This document shows positions 1 to 9,179 of a stretch of DNA of 64,000 nucleotides, in pieces. The number at the start of each line of letters is the position of its first letter. Position 1 is the stretch's first letter. The notes below the pieces were generated by a model. It was not told the DNA's origin. It saw only the letters and a program-made list of their open reading frames with translations, and did no database searches. The translations under genes were made by a program, and so were the position numbers. The DNA is from JAVWHP01 sp036639955 (GTDB lineage: Bacteria; Bacillota_I; Bacilli_A; Erysipelotrichales; Erysipelotrichaceae), in contig JAVWHP010000002.1 of the NCBI GenBank assembly GCA_036639955.1, forward strand, positions 124,001 through 188,000. Direction: 5' to 3'.

Positions 1-704
1 ATAAAGAAACTGATTCAATATTAAATGTATTAACACCTAAAGATGGTAAAATATCTATATACGCTCGTGGTATAAGAAAAATCACTAGTAAAAATGCTTA
101 TTCTTGCATGTTATATGGTTATAGTGATTTTTCTTTACTAGAGCGTAATACTAATTCAGAAATGCGATTATTAAAATTTAGTGAAAATATAGATAACTTT
201 TATAGTGTAAGAGAAGATTTAATAAGAGGAACAATTGCTAGTATGCTAGTAGAAATAGTAGATAGAATTAATGATGATACAGAAATAATATTTAATATAT
301 TATATGAATCATTAATTCTATTGAAAGATTGTAAACAACCATTTTGTTTATTAGCATTGTTTATAAGTAAGATTAATGAACAACAGGGAATAGCGTTAAA
401 TGTAGATGAGTGTGTTATATGCAATAAAAAGAATAATATTGTTGGAATTTCAAGTATTAATGGTGGCTTTACATGTAACGACCACCACGAAGATATTATA
501 AGGTTTAGTAGTGATGAACTTAAGAAGATTAGGTATATTACTAAAATAACATTAGAGAAATATCAAATATTAGAAGAGTATGGAGAGTATTCATATAAGT
601 TAGTACAGCTATTTATGAATATATTAATTGAATATAGTGGAATGTATTTAAATTCTTATAAAGTATTAAATGCAATTGTAAAAAATCTTAATTTAGAAGG
701 TTAA
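1..704 (+). CDS. recO: DNA repair protein RecO (5' end off the window)
   Basis: RecO works with RecR to load RecA onto SSB-coated single strands and also anneals strands. The frame is open from base 3, well upstream of the first ATG (108), and encodes the end of the N-terminal OB fold (ISIYARGIRK), so the true start lies left of the window. The helical core follows, with a zinc-ribbon segment beginning CVIC and ending CNDH, as in the family. In Bacillus recO also precedes the glycyl-tRNA synthetase genes. The 159-base gap and separate promoter downstream suggest it is not strictly co-transcribed with glyQS. Confidence 0.93.
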   Translation, partial: KETDSILNVLTPKDGKISIYARGIRKITSKNAYSCMLYGYSDFSLLERNTNSEMRLLKFSENIDNFYSVREDLIRGTIASMLVEIVDRINDDTEIIFNILYESLILLKDCKQPFCLLALFISKINEQQGIALNVDECVICNKKNNIVGISSINGGFTCNDHHEDIIRFSSDELKKIRYITKITLEKYQILEEYGEYSYKLVQLFMNILIEYSGMYLNSYKVLNAIVKNLNLEG

Positions 705-766
705 AGTAATTATATGCTTAATATGTTAATAATATGCGTAAATAAGCGAAATGATAGTAAAACGCG

Positions 767-795
767 TTGACAAAATGACTAAAAAAGTGTATAAA
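767..795 (+). promoter_or_regulatory. sigma-A promoter for glyQS
   Basis: TTGACA at 767-772 and TATAAA at 790-795, separated by 17 bases. This is the strongest promoter-like match between recO and glyQS. It lies upstream of a short terminator-like hairpin, so the transcript would carry that hairpin in its leader. Confidence 0.6.
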
Positions 796-822
796 TTATA
801 AGGTATATTAGAATATTATGTC

Positions 823-846
823 ATTCACCAAAAAGGTGAGTTTTTT
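823..846 (+). terminator. short hairpin plus T-run before glyQS
   Basis: A 7-bp stem (823-829 with 835-841, one T-G pair) with an AAAAA loop is followed by a T-run ending at 846. It could end recO transcription or act as a leader attenuator for glyQS, because the likely promoter sits upstream of it. No T-box sequence is visible here. Confidence 0.45.
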
Positions 847-863
847 ATCGAAAGGGGTATACT

Positions 864-2240
864 ATGAATGAAAAAAAATTTGAAACAGTTGTAGCACATA
901 TGAAAAACTCTGGATTTGTATTTCAAGGTTCAGAAATATATGGAGGATTGTCTAATACATGGGATTTCGGTCCTCTAGGAGTAGAATTAAAGAATAATAT
1001 TAAAAGTGCTTGGTGGCAAAAATTTATTCAAGAAAGTCCTTATAATGTTGGAATACAATCAGCAATACTAATGAATCCACAAGTATGGGTAGCTTCAGGA
1101 CATGTTGGTGGATTCTCAGATCCATTAATGGACTGCCGTAATTGTAATACAAGACACCGTGCCGATAAATTAATTGAAGACTTCTCTAAAGGAGAAGTAA
1201 ATCCAGGTGGATGGACAAATGAACAAATGATGGACTACATCAAAGAAAATAAAATAGCATGTCCAGATTGTGGAAGTCATGACTTTACAGATATTAAACA
1301 ATTTAATTTAATGTTTAAAACTTTCCAAGGAGTAGTAGAAGATGCTAAAAGTGCAATACACTTAAGACCAGAAACTGCACAAGGAATGTTTGTTAATTTT
1401 AAAAATGTACAAAGAACAATGCGTCGTAAATTACCATTTGGAATTGGACAGGTAGGTAAATCATTTAGAAATGAAATTACACCTGGAAACTTCATATTCC
1501 GTACACGTGAATTTGAACAAATGGAATTAGAATTTTTCTGTAAACCAGGAACAGATCTTGAATGGTATGCATACTATAAAGATTATTGTGCTAACTTCCT
1601 AACAACACTAGGAGTTAAAAAAGAAAATATAAGACTTAGAGAACATGAACAAAAAGAATTATCACATTACTCTAACGGTACTTGTGATATTGAATATTCA
1701 TTCTCATTTGGATGGGGAGAAATTTGGGGAATAGCAGACCGTACTGACTTTGACTTAAATGCACACCAAACAACATCTAAAAAATCATTAGAATACCAAG
1801 ATCCAGAAACTAATGAAAAATATTTAGCTTACTGTATTGAACCATCAGTAGGAGTAGAACGTATGATGCTAGCATTTATGTGTGATGCATATGATGAAGA
1901 AGTAATAAATGAAAAAGACACAAGAACAGTACTAAGATTACACCCATACTTAGCACCAATAAAAGCATGTATAATGCCATTATCAAAAGTGTTAAGTGCT
2001 AAAGCTATGGAAGTATTTGCTAAATGCAGTCCAAATTTTAATTGTGAATTTGATGAAGCAGGAAGTATTGGTAAAAGATACCGTCGTCAAGATGCTATTG
2101 GAACACCTTTCTGTATAACATATGATTTTGATTCTGAAACAGATCAAAGTGTAACAGTAAGAAATAGAGATACAATGGAACAAGAACGTATTAAAATCGA
2201 AGAACTAGTAAGCTATATAACAAACAAAATTAAAATCTAA
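864..2240 (+). CDS. glyQS: glycyl-tRNA synthetase, single-chain homodimeric type
   Basis: Charges tRNA-Gly with glycine. The 458-residue product is the eukaryote/Mollicutes-type alpha2 enzyme, not the split GlyQ/GlyS pair of B. subtilis. Near the start are YGGLSNTWDFGPLG and a zinc-binding region (CRNCNTRH and CPDCGSH). The class II motif 2 is FRNEITPGNFIFRTREFEQM, the motif 3 region is SVGVERMM, and an HGTP anticodon-binding domain begins near residue 355. An AAAGGGG site precedes the ATG. The product ends 16 bases before dnaG. Confidence 0.96.
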   Translation: MNEKKFETVVAHMKNSGFVFQGSEIYGGLSNTWDFGPLGVELKNNIKSAWWQKFIQESPYNVGIQSAILMNPQVWVASGHVGGFSDPLMDCRNCNTRHRADKLIEDFSKGEVNPGGWTNEQMMDYIKENKIACPDCGSHDFTDIKQFNLMFKTFQGVVEDAKSAIHLRPETAQGMFVNFKNVQRTMRRKLPFGIGQVGKSFRNEITPGNFIFRTREFEQMELEFFCKPGTDLEWYAYYKDYCANFLTTLGVKKENIRLREHEQKELSHYSNGTCDIEYSFSFGWGEIWGIADRTDFDLNAHQTTSKKSLEYQDPETNEKYLAYCIEPSVGVERMMLAFMCDAYDEEVINEKDTRTVLRLHPYLAPIKACIMPLSKVLSAKAMEVFAKCSPNFNCEFDEAGSIGKRYRRQDAIGTPFCITYDFDSETDQSVTVRNRDTMEQERIKIEELVSYITNKIKI

Positions 2241-2256
2241 TTGAGGTGATTGCTTG

Positions 2257-4023
2257 ATGCGACTTAGTGAAGACTTGATTAACGAAATTAGAAGTAAAGC
2301 TGATATAGGAGAAATTATATCTAACTATGTACCTCTAAGTAAGAAGGGCAAGAATCTGTGGTGTACTTGTCCTTTTCATGATGACCATGCACCAAGCATG
2401 TCAGTATCTTTAGAAAAACAAATATACAAATGCTTTGTGTGCGGGGAAGGTGGTAATGTTTTCAATTTTGTATCCAAAATTGAAAACATACCATTTGTAG
2501 AAGCAGTAGTTAAAGTGGCTGAATTAGCAAATATTCCCATTGATATTAAATTAACTAAAACAGATAATAAACCAGTTGACCCACTAATAAAAGAAATATA
2601 CGAAATTAATCAAGAAGCTATCGATTTTACGAACTATGCAATCGGTAATGTAGATGCTAAATTTGTAAGAGACTATTTAGAAAAAAGAGGAATTACAAAT
2701 GATATTATTGAAAAGTTCACAATTGGGTATAATCCTAGTGGAAGTAAACTTTATCAATTTTTAAATGCTAAGAAACATTCAGATGAGTTACTAACTAAAA
2801 TAGATCTTGTAAGAGCCTATAACACAGGATTTAAAGATGTATTTGCTGAACGTGTATTAATACCTATTCATAATGAATTTGGTAAACCAGTAGGTTTTAC
2901 AGGTCGACGCCTACTTGAAAATGAAGATGCTAAATATATTAATACGGCATCGACACCAGTATATGAAAAAGGAAATATAGTATTTAATTATCATCGTGCT
3001 AAAAAAGAAATTAAAGATCGAAAGTGCGTATATTTATTAGAAGGAGCTATGGATGTAATATCCCTAGAAAAGATTGGAATAGCAAATGCAGTAGCAACAC
3101 TTGGAACAGCCTGTACAAATGAACAAGTGAAACAAATTAAAAATTTACACACATTAGTAAGAGTATTTTATGATGGTGATCAAGCGGGAATTAATGCAAC
3201 TTATAAATTTGGGCAGTTAGCTAAACAAAACAATATACTGTTTGAAATAGTCAACAATGAATATAAGATGGATCCTGATGAAATCATTGATTGTAAAGGC
3301 AAAGAAGAACTTATAGCCATTTGTAATAAAACTATATCATGGATTGATTTTCTATTTGAGTATTTGCCATCTAAATATAATTTAGATAACTACTCAGAAA
3401 AGAAACAATTTGCTGAAACAATGCAACAAGAAATTCGAAACATTAATGAAGATTTTGAAAAAAGATCAGCAATTGATAAACTTAAAACATTAACTGGCTT
3501 TGATGTAACTCAAAATTTTAATCAACAACTAGCAGAAAAGCCAAGTTATGAAAAAAGAACTTTTATAACTATGCCTGAAAAAGGTTTTAAGCGAGCAGAG
3601 TATGAAATACTATCTATGATGCTTATAAGTAAAGCAGCATGTAACCATTATAAAGAAAAGTTAGGATTCTTTATAAGTGAAACTAGTAATTCATTAGCGT
3701 ATTACATTATAGATTATTATCGTAATAACGATAATCTAAATGTAGCACAACTAATTGATTATATAAAAGAAGACAATGTTAGAACAGAATGCATAAATAT
3801 TAATATTTGGGAGTTAGCGAGTGAATGTTATGATTCTGAAACAATGGATTTAGCTATAACTAAAATTAGAAGATCGTTACTAGAAAAGCTAATCAATGAA
3901 AAATCTGAGGAAGCCAAACTGCTAACAGATCCAATGTTAAAAGCTAAAGCATTGAATGAAATTATTGAAATGAGAAGAAAGCGTGAAAACATGCTTGATG
4001 AAACAAACAATCTAATAAAATAG
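2257..4023 (+). CDS. dnaG: DNA primase DnaG
   Basis: Synthesises RNA primers at the replication fork. The N-terminal CHC2-type zinc finger is visible (WCTCPFHDDHAPS, then YKCFVCGEGGN). The TOPRIM catalytic core has YLLEGAMDVISL and the metal-binding FYDGDQAG. A divergent C-terminal helicase-binding region completes about 588 residues. GAGGTGAT at 2243-2250 is best spaced for the ATG at 2257; a TTG one codon earlier is possible. The order glyQS-dnaG-rpoD is the classic macromolecular-synthesis arrangement. Confidence 0.96.
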   Translation: MRLSEDLINEIRSKADIGEIISNYVPLSKKGKNLWCTCPFHDDHAPSMSVSLEKQIYKCFVCGEGGNVFNFVSKIENIPFVEAVVKVAELANIPIDIKLTKTDNKPVDPLIKEIYEINQEAIDFTNYAIGNVDAKFVRDYLEKRGITNDIIEKFTIGYNPSGSKLYQFLNAKKHSDELLTKIDLVRAYNTGFKDVFAERVLIPIHNEFGKPVGFTGRRLLENEDAKYINTASTPVYEKGNIVFNYHRAKKEIKDRKCVYLLEGAMDVISLEKIGIANAVATLGTACTNEQVKQIKNLHTLVRVFYDGDQAGINATYKFGQLAKQNNILFEIVNNEYKMDPDEIIDCKGKEELIAICNKTISWIDFLFEYLPSKYNLDNYSEKKQFAETMQQEIRNINEDFEKRSAIDKLKTLTGFDVTQNFNQQLAEKPSYEKRTFITMPEKGFKRAEYEILSMMLISKAACNHYKEKLGFFISETSNSLAYYIIDYYRNNDNLNVAQLIDYIKEDNVRTECININIWELASECYDSETMDLAITKIRRSLLEKLINEKSEEAKLLTDPMLKAKALNEIIEMRRKRENMLDETNNLIK

Positions 4024-4042
4024 ATTGCATAGGAGGATAAAG

Positions 4043-5209
4043 ATGAAACAAGTGAAAACATTAGATGAAATTAAAGAAGATTTACTTAAGATTAATAAAG
4101 AAAAAGGTATTATTAAACAAAAAGACGTAGATAAAGCAATTGAACATTTAGATCTTGATGATAATGCTAATGATGATTTAATTGATTGGTTTGCTAAAAA
4201 TAAAATTGATATTAATGATGATTTAGACGTTGATGTTCCTTTAGATGCTGTACCATTAGATGATGATGATGAATTCTTAGCAGATGATGATGTATTTGAA
4301 GAAACTGAAGAAGAAGCTTTAGCAAGTGATATAGGTGCGTTAGAACAAACTTTTGCTAACTCAAGTCATGCTAAAGTTAATGATCCTGTTAAAATGTATC
4401 TTAAAGAAATAGGTCGTGTTGATTTATTAAACCCAGAAGACGAACCAGAAATAGCTCGTCGTATTCAAGAAGGTGATGAAGAAGCTAAAAAGAAATTAAT
4501 AGCAGCGAATCTTCGTTTAGTAGTATCTATTGCTAAAAAATATGTCGGACGTGGAATGCTATTCCTAGATCTAATTCAAGAAGGTAATATGGGTCTTGTA
4601 AAAGCAGTTGAAAAATTTGACTACACTAAAGGATTTAAATTTTCTACTTATGCTACTTGGTGGATCAGACAAGCAATTACTAGAGCTATAGCTGACCAAG
4701 CAAGAACGATTAGAATACCTGTACATATGGTAGAAACTATTAATAAATTAACAAGAATTCAAAGACAATTAGTTCAAGATTTAGGAAGAGACCCTAGTGC
4801 TGAAGAAATAGCAGCTAAGATGGATAATATTACTCCTGAAAAAGTAAGAGAAATTCAGAAAATCGCTTTAGATCCAGTATCTTTAGAAACTCCAATTGGT
4901 GAAGAAGATGACTCTCATTTAGGTGATTTTATTGAAGATAAAGATGCTATGTCTCCTGATGAATATGCTAATAACCAATTGTTAAAAGATGAAATTAACA
5001 TGGTTCTTCAAGGCTTAACAGAAAGAGAAGAAAAAGTTTTACGTCTAAGATTTGGTTTATATGATGGAAGAACACGCACTCTTGAAGAAGTTGGTAAAGA
5101 ATTTAACGTTACTAGAGAACGTATTAGACAAATTGAAGCTAAAGCTTTACGTAAACTTAAACACCCAACAAGATCTAAACGATTGAAAGATTTTGTTGAT
5201 AAGCCTTAA
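4043..5209 (+). CDS. rpoD: primary sigma factor RpoD (SigA)
   Basis: Housekeeping sigma-70 factor that directs RNA polymerase to the TTGACA/TATAAT promoters seen in this window. Region 1.1 is followed by a very acidic linker (residues about 50-105). Region 1.2 begins DPVKMYLKEIG, region 2 contains FSTYATWWIRQAITRAI, region 3 follows, and region 4 has TREEKVLRLRFG-type sequence and the helix-turn-helix VTRERIRQIEAKALRKL. AGGAGG at 4031-4036 fixes the ATG at 4043; an upstream in-frame TTG (4025) lies before that site and is rejected. About 388 residues. Confidence 0.96.
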   Translation: MKQVKTLDEIKEDLLKINKEKGIIKQKDVDKAIEHLDLDDNANDDLIDWFAKNKIDINDDLDVDVPLDAVPLDDDDEFLADDDVFEETEEEALASDIGALEQTFANSSHAKVNDPVKMYLKEIGRVDLLNPEDEPEIARRIQEGDEEAKKKLIAANLRLVVSIAKKYVGRGMLFLDLIQEGNMGLVKAVEKFDYTKGFKFSTYATWWIRQAITRAIADQARTIRIPVHMVETINKLTRIQRQLVQDLGRDPSAEEIAAKMDNITPEKVREIQKIALDPVSLETPIGEEDDSHLGDFIEDKDAMSPDEYANNQLLKDEINMVLQGLTEREEKVLRLRFGLYDGRTRTLEEVGKEFNVTRERIRQIEAKALRKLKHPTRSKRLKDFVDKP

Positions 5210-5869
5210 ATGAAACTTAGTAAAAGATTAGAAGCTATTTATAATTGCATACCTGCAAATGCACTTATTGCAGATATAGGTAGCGACCATGCCTATATAC
5301 CATGTAGCTACATATTAAATAATAAAGGTACTAAAGCTTATGCTTGTGAACTACGTGATGGTCCTTTAGATAATGCTAAACAAACTATATTAGCTAACAA
5401 TTTAATAAATAGCGTAATACCAGTAAAAAGTAATGGATTAGAAAACTTACCTTTAGATGTTGATACTATTATCATAGCAGGAATGGGCTATGATACAATA
5501 AAACATATATTAGAAGCTTATCCTAATAAACTTATGAATTTAAAAAATATTATAGTACAAAGTAATAAGAATGTTGATCTAATAAGAACTTGGATAAGTG
5601 ATCATAATTATACAATTACTAATGAAGCAATTGTAAATGATTCATTCTTTTATGAAATAATTACCTTTAATTTAGATCATCATGATAAATTAACTAAAGA
5701 AGAATGTTACTTTGGTTTAAATTTAAATGATCATCCAGAATTTAAATTAATGTGGAATGAAAGACTCAATATATTAAAAGAGATACTGGATGGATTAGAT
5801 CCAGCCCATGCTAAATATAGCGAAATATTAGAAGAGATTAAATTAATAGAAATTGAATTAATTATTTAA
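5210..5869 (+). CDS. trmK: tRNA (adenine22-N1)-methyltransferase TrmK
   Basis: SAM-dependent methyltransferase that modifies A22 in the D-arm of some tRNAs. The Rossmann signature is DIGSDHAYIP near residues 22-31, followed by an acidic strand (ACELRDGPL) and IIIAGMGYDTI, all as in the TrmK/YqfN family. It begins on the base after the rpoD stop, with no ribosome binding site in between other than coding sequence, so translation is probably coupled to rpoD. B. subtilis has the homologue (yqfN) in the same neighbourhood. Confidence 0.88.
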   Translation: MKLSKRLEAIYNCIPANALIADIGSDHAYIPCSYILNNKGTKAYACELRDGPLDNAKQTILANNLINSVIPVKSNGLENLPLDVDTIIIAGMGYDTIKHILEAYPNKLMNLKNIIVQSNKNVDLIRTWISDHNYTITNEAIVNDSFFYEIITFNLDHHDKLTKEECYFGLNLNDHPEFKLMWNERLNILKEILDGLDPAHAKYSEILEEIKLIEIELII

Positions 5870-5870
5870 T

Positions 5871-5904
5871 AAAAACCATCGCAATGTAAATTGTGATGGT
5901 TTTT
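5871..5904. terminator. bidirectional terminator, trmK / ispH
   Basis: AAAACCATC is complementary to GATGGTTTT across a short GCAA..TTGT stem extension. An A-run on the left and a T-run on the right let it serve both converging genes. The ispH stop codon lies inside the right arm. Confidence 0.8.
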
Positions 5905-6760
5905 ATAAGGATTCAAAGTAATCTATTACTTCATTAGTTAAATAGGTTGGTGTACTTGCTCCACTAGTTATAGCTACACAATCATTAATATTATATTGAT
6001 TAATAGTAACATCAGCTATAGAATCTATTAAATAAACTTTTTTAATTCCATGTTCTTTACCGATAGCAGCTAAACGATTACTATTATTAGATTTAGTATC
6101 TCCAACTACATATAATACATCAACATTAGTTAAATTCATAACTGCACGTTGTCTTATCATCGTAGCATTACATATTTCTGAACTAAATATAGCATTAGGG
6201 TATTTATCTTTTATAAGTTTAAATATATTCTCTACATCTAAATAAGACATAGTAGTCTGATTAGTAACAAACACTCTTTTTAAGCTGCCTAACTCTAATA
6301 AATCTTGCGTGTCTTCAACTAAATGGACACGATTTGATAGTTCACAAATAGCCTCTGCCTCTGGGTGATGATTTTTGCCAATATAAATTACATCATAATC
6401 ATTAGCGATATATTCACTAATGATATTTTGAGTCTTAATTACATCTTGACAACTAGCATCTATACAAATTAGATTTTTATCTAAAGCTTTTTGATGCACT
6501 AAACTACTAACACCATGAGCAGTAAATATTACGACACCATCATTTATATCATCTAGCAGTTCTAAGCGAGATTTCTTAGTGTTTTCTACAGTTATAATAC
6601 CTAAAGCATTAAGTTCAGCATTAACAAAAGAGTTGTGAACTAACATACCAAGAATATAAATATTCTTGGTAGGATAATCTGATTTTGTTTGTTTAGCAAT
6701 GTTTATGGCGTTGACAACGCCTTTGCAATAGCCACGGGGTGTTACTTTGATTACTTTCAT
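5903..6760 (-). CDS. ispH: 4-hydroxy-3-methylbut-2-enyl diphosphate reductase IspH
   Basis: Last enzyme of the MEP pathway, reducing HMBPP to IPP and DMAPP with a 4Fe-4S cluster. The three cluster cysteines are C12 (GYCKGV), C104 (DASCQDV) and C197 (EICNAT). Substrate-binding histidines lie in MLVHNSFV and FTAHGV. At 285 residues it is normal length. A GAGGT site precedes the ATG. ispG, dxs and ispA are also in the window, so isoprenoids are made by the MEP route. The gene contains a 26-base palindrome at 6646-6671. Confidence 0.95.
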   Translation of the reverse strand: MKVIKVTPRGYCKGVVNAINIAKQTKSDYPTKNIYILGMLVHNSFVNAELNALGIITVENTKKSRLELLDDINDGVVIFTAHGVSSLVHQKALDKNLICIDASCQDVIKTQNIISEYIANDYDVIYIGKNHHPEAEAICELSNRVHLVEDTQDLLELGSLKRVFVTNQTTMSYLDVENIFKLIKDKYPNAIFSSEICNATMIRQRAVMNLTNVDVLYVVGDTKSNNSNRLAAIGKEHGIKKVYLIDSIADVTINQYNINDCVAITSGASTPTYLTNEVIDYFESL

Positions 6761-6791
6761 ATTAGTACCTCACTATATATAGATTAATAGT

Positions 6792-6797
6792 ATTATA
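6792..6797 (-). promoter_or_regulatory. -10 box for ispH
   Basis: TATAAT on the minus strand, about 32 bases upstream of the ispH start. The -35 region is weak (TTTAAT at 17-base spacing). Confidence 0.35.
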
Positions 6798-6853
6798 CTA
6801 CATAAATGATACATATTAAAAATAAAAAGGTTTTAGTTTGGCTTAAATTAAGG

Positions 6854-6859
6854 TATAAT
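6854..6859 (+). promoter_or_regulatory. -10 box for cshB
   Basis: Perfect TATAAT 50 bases upstream of the cshB ATG, divergent from ispH. The -35 region is poor. Confidence 0.4.
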
Positions 6860-6908
6860 ACGAATAGTCATTAGAAATAATGCTACTAAAGTAATGGAGG
6901 ATGATAAT

Positions 6909-8270
6909 ATGAGTCAGTTTAGAGATTATAATTTTAAAGAAGAAACAAATAAGTTCATAGAACTTAATAAATTTATAGAACCAACACCAATTCAACAAGC
7001 AGTTATGCCATTAGTATTAAAAGGGAAAGATATTATAGGAATAAGTGATACAGGTACTGGTAAGACACATGCCTTTTTAATACCTATAATGGAACTATTA
7101 GATGCTAATATTAAGAAAGTGCAAGTAGTTATAACAGCACCAACTAGAGAACTAGCAACACAACTATTTGAAAGAGCTAAGGACATTAGTAAAATTAATC
7201 CGGCTATTAAAATCAGATTAGTAACAGGTGGTACTGAAAAAACTAAAATGAATGGTTCTTTAAAAGAACAACCACAACTAGTAATAGGAACACCAGGAAG
7301 AATTAAAGATCTATTTTTAAATGATAAAACCCTAAGAATAGATACAGCTAGTCTATTAGTCGTAGATGAAGCAGATATGACATTAGAATTTGGATTTTTA
7401 GAAGATGTAGATGCAATAGCTGGTAATATGAATAATAATTTACAAATGCTAAGTTTTTCAGCTACGATACCACAGCAATTAAGATTATTTCTAAAGAAGT
7501 ATATGAATGCTCCTCAAACTGTTAAAATTGATGAAGAACATGCAAGTAATCCCAAAATTGAACATATTCTTATACCTTGTAAACATAAAAGTTATGAAGA
7601 TAAGTTATTAGAAATTTTACCAACTATCAAACCTTATGTATGTTTAATATTTGCTAATACAAGAGTATTAGCAGCTAGTGCTGCTGAAAAAATGCGTGAA
7701 GCAGGTTATTCATTAGTAGAAATACATGGAGATTTAGAACCAAGAGCTAGAAGACAAGCTATGAAAAATATTATGTCATTAAAAGTAAGCTATGTAGTAG
7801 CGACAGATATAGCAGCACGTGGTATTGACATAGACGGAGTATCTCATGTTATTTCATTGGGATTTCCTAATGAATTAGATTTTTATATACATAGAAGTGG
7901 AAGAACAGGACGTGCTGGTAAAGATGGAATCTGTTTAGCACTATACAATAAAAGTGATGAAAATGCTATTCAACAATTAAAAACTAAAGGAATCGGCTTT
8001 AAACATAAAAACTTTAAGAATGGCGAATGGGTTGAAATGCTACCGTTTGGTACAAAGAAACCAAGACGTGATGATCCATTAGAAAAAGAAATAGCTAAAA
8101 TAGTATCTAATAAGAAAGTTAAAGTAAAACCTGGATACAAAGTTAGACGTAAGAATGAAATTGAAACATTAAAACGTAAAGCTAAACGTACATTAATTCA
8201 AAATGATATTAAGACACAAAAGAAAGAACGTGCTAAAAAGCTACAAAGAGAAAAGAGAATTGAAGAATGA
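6909..8270 (+). CDS. cshB: DEAD-box RNA helicase (CshB-like)
   Basis: ATP-dependent RNA helicase for RNA remodelling or turnover. Visible in order are the Q motif (TPIQQAVMP), Walker A (SDTGTGKT), motif Ia (APTREL), TPGRI, VDEAD, SAT, the second RecA domain, and HRSGRTGRAGKDG. A Lys/Arg-rich tail of about 75 residues follows, suited to RNA binding. GGAGG at 6896-6900 decides the ATG at 6909; an ATG at 6894 overlaps that site. The gene overlaps nfo by four bases (ATGA), as with yqfR-yqfS in B. subtilis. Confidence 0.92.
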   Translation: MSQFRDYNFKEETNKFIELNKFIEPTPIQQAVMPLVLKGKDIIGISDTGTGKTHAFLIPIMELLDANIKKVQVVITAPTRELATQLFERAKDISKINPAIKIRLVTGGTEKTKMNGSLKEQPQLVIGTPGRIKDLFLNDKTLRIDTASLLVVDEADMTLEFGFLEDVDAIAGNMNNNLQMLSFSATIPQQLRLFLKKYMNAPQTVKIDEEHASNPKIEHILIPCKHKSYEDKLLEILPTIKPYVCLIFANTRVLAASAAEKMREAGYSLVEIHGDLEPRARRQAMKNIMSLKVSYVVATDIAARGIDIDGVSHVISLGFPNELDFYIHRSGRTGRAGKDGICLALYNKSDENAIQQLKTKGIGFKHKNFKNGEWVEMLPFGTKKPRRDDPLEKEIAKIVSNKKVKVKPGYKVRRKNEIETLKRKAKRTLIQNDIKTQKKERAKKLQREKRIEE

Positions 8271-9154
8271 TAAGAATTGGAAGTCATTGTTCAATGTCTG
8301 CTCCAGATTATGTATTAGGATCAGTTAAAGAAGCATTAAGTTATAATGCTAATGCATTAATGATTTATACAGGGGCTCCTCAAAACTCAGCACGCCGTAA
8401 TATTGATGAACTTAAAATTGAAGAGGCAAATAACTTATTAAATGATAATAAGCTAAATGGAAATGATATTGTAATACATGCACCCTATATTATAAACTTA
8501 GCTAATACTTTTAAAGTAGAAACCTATGAATTAGGAATTAAACTACTTATCAATGAAATTAATCGGAGCATAGCGATAGGTAGTAAAATTTTAGTGTTGC
8601 ATCCAGGATCTCATGTCGGCGCTAGTGTAGACACAGGGATTGATTCAATCATTAAAGGGATTGATACTGCAATAACAGCAATTCCTTTAATAGGAGATTT
8701 TAAAATAGCTTTAGAAACGATGTCAGGTAAAGGTACAGAAGTAGGATATACTTTTGAACAACTAAAAAAGATTATTGAAGGGTCTAATTATTCAGATAAT
8801 TTAGGTGTATGTATGGACTCATGTCATTTATCAGATTCTGGTTATGATATAACAAACATTGACACGCTATTAGATGAATTTGAAAGCTATTTACCATTAA
8901 ATAAAATTTTATGCTTTCATATAAATGATTCTAAGAATCCTAATGGAAGTAAAAAAGATAGACATGCTAATATAGGCTTTGGAACTATAGGGTTTCAACC
9001 TTTAGCAGATATAGTTAATTGTAAACGTCTAGAAGATGTTATTAAGATATTAGAAACGCCTTATGTAGATGGTAATGCACCATATGCATATGAAATTAAA
9101 ATGTTAAAAGATAATAAGTTTAATGAACATCTCATAGAAGAATTAACAAAATAA
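8267..9154 (+). CDS. nfo: deoxyribonuclease IV (AP endonuclease)
   Basis: Zinc-dependent TIM-barrel endonuclease of base-excision repair that cleaves 5' of abasic sites. Matches include RIGSHCSMSAP at the N-terminus, VIHAPYIINLA, VLHPGSH, ALETMSGKG, CMDSCHL, CFHINDSKN and RHANIGFGTIG, which carry the metal-ligand His, Glu and Asp residues of the family. It has 295 residues. Its start overlaps the cshB stop (ATGA), so the two are translationally coupled. Confidence 0.94.
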   Translation: MIRIGSHCSMSAPDYVLGSVKEALSYNANALMIYTGAPQNSARRNIDELKIEEANNLLNDNKLNGNDIVIHAPYIINLANTFKVETYELGIKLLINEINRSIAIGSKILVLHPGSHVGASVDTGIDSIIKGIDTAITAIPLIGDFKIALETMSGKGTEVGYTFEQLKKIIEGSNYSDNLGVCMDSCHLSDSGYDITNIDTLLDEFESYLPLNKILCFHINDSKNPNGSKKDRHANIGFGTIGFQPLADIVNCKRLEDVIKILETPYVDGNAPYAYEIKMLKDNKFNEHLIEELTK

Positions 9155-9179
9155 AACCATCGTAAGATGGTTTTATTTT
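9148..9179. terminator. bidirectional terminator, nfo / ispG
   Basis: Perfect 14-bp stem (9148-9161 with 9166-9179) with a GTAA loop, A-rich on the left and T-rich on the right. It contains the stop codons of both converging genes. Confidence 0.85.

Noticed and set aside
6859..6866. TACGAATA, the streptococcal competence (ComX) box, before cshB
   Set aside because: It overlaps an ordinary TATAAT promoter of a housekeeping helicase, and no such box is seen before comGA, so it is most likely chance.
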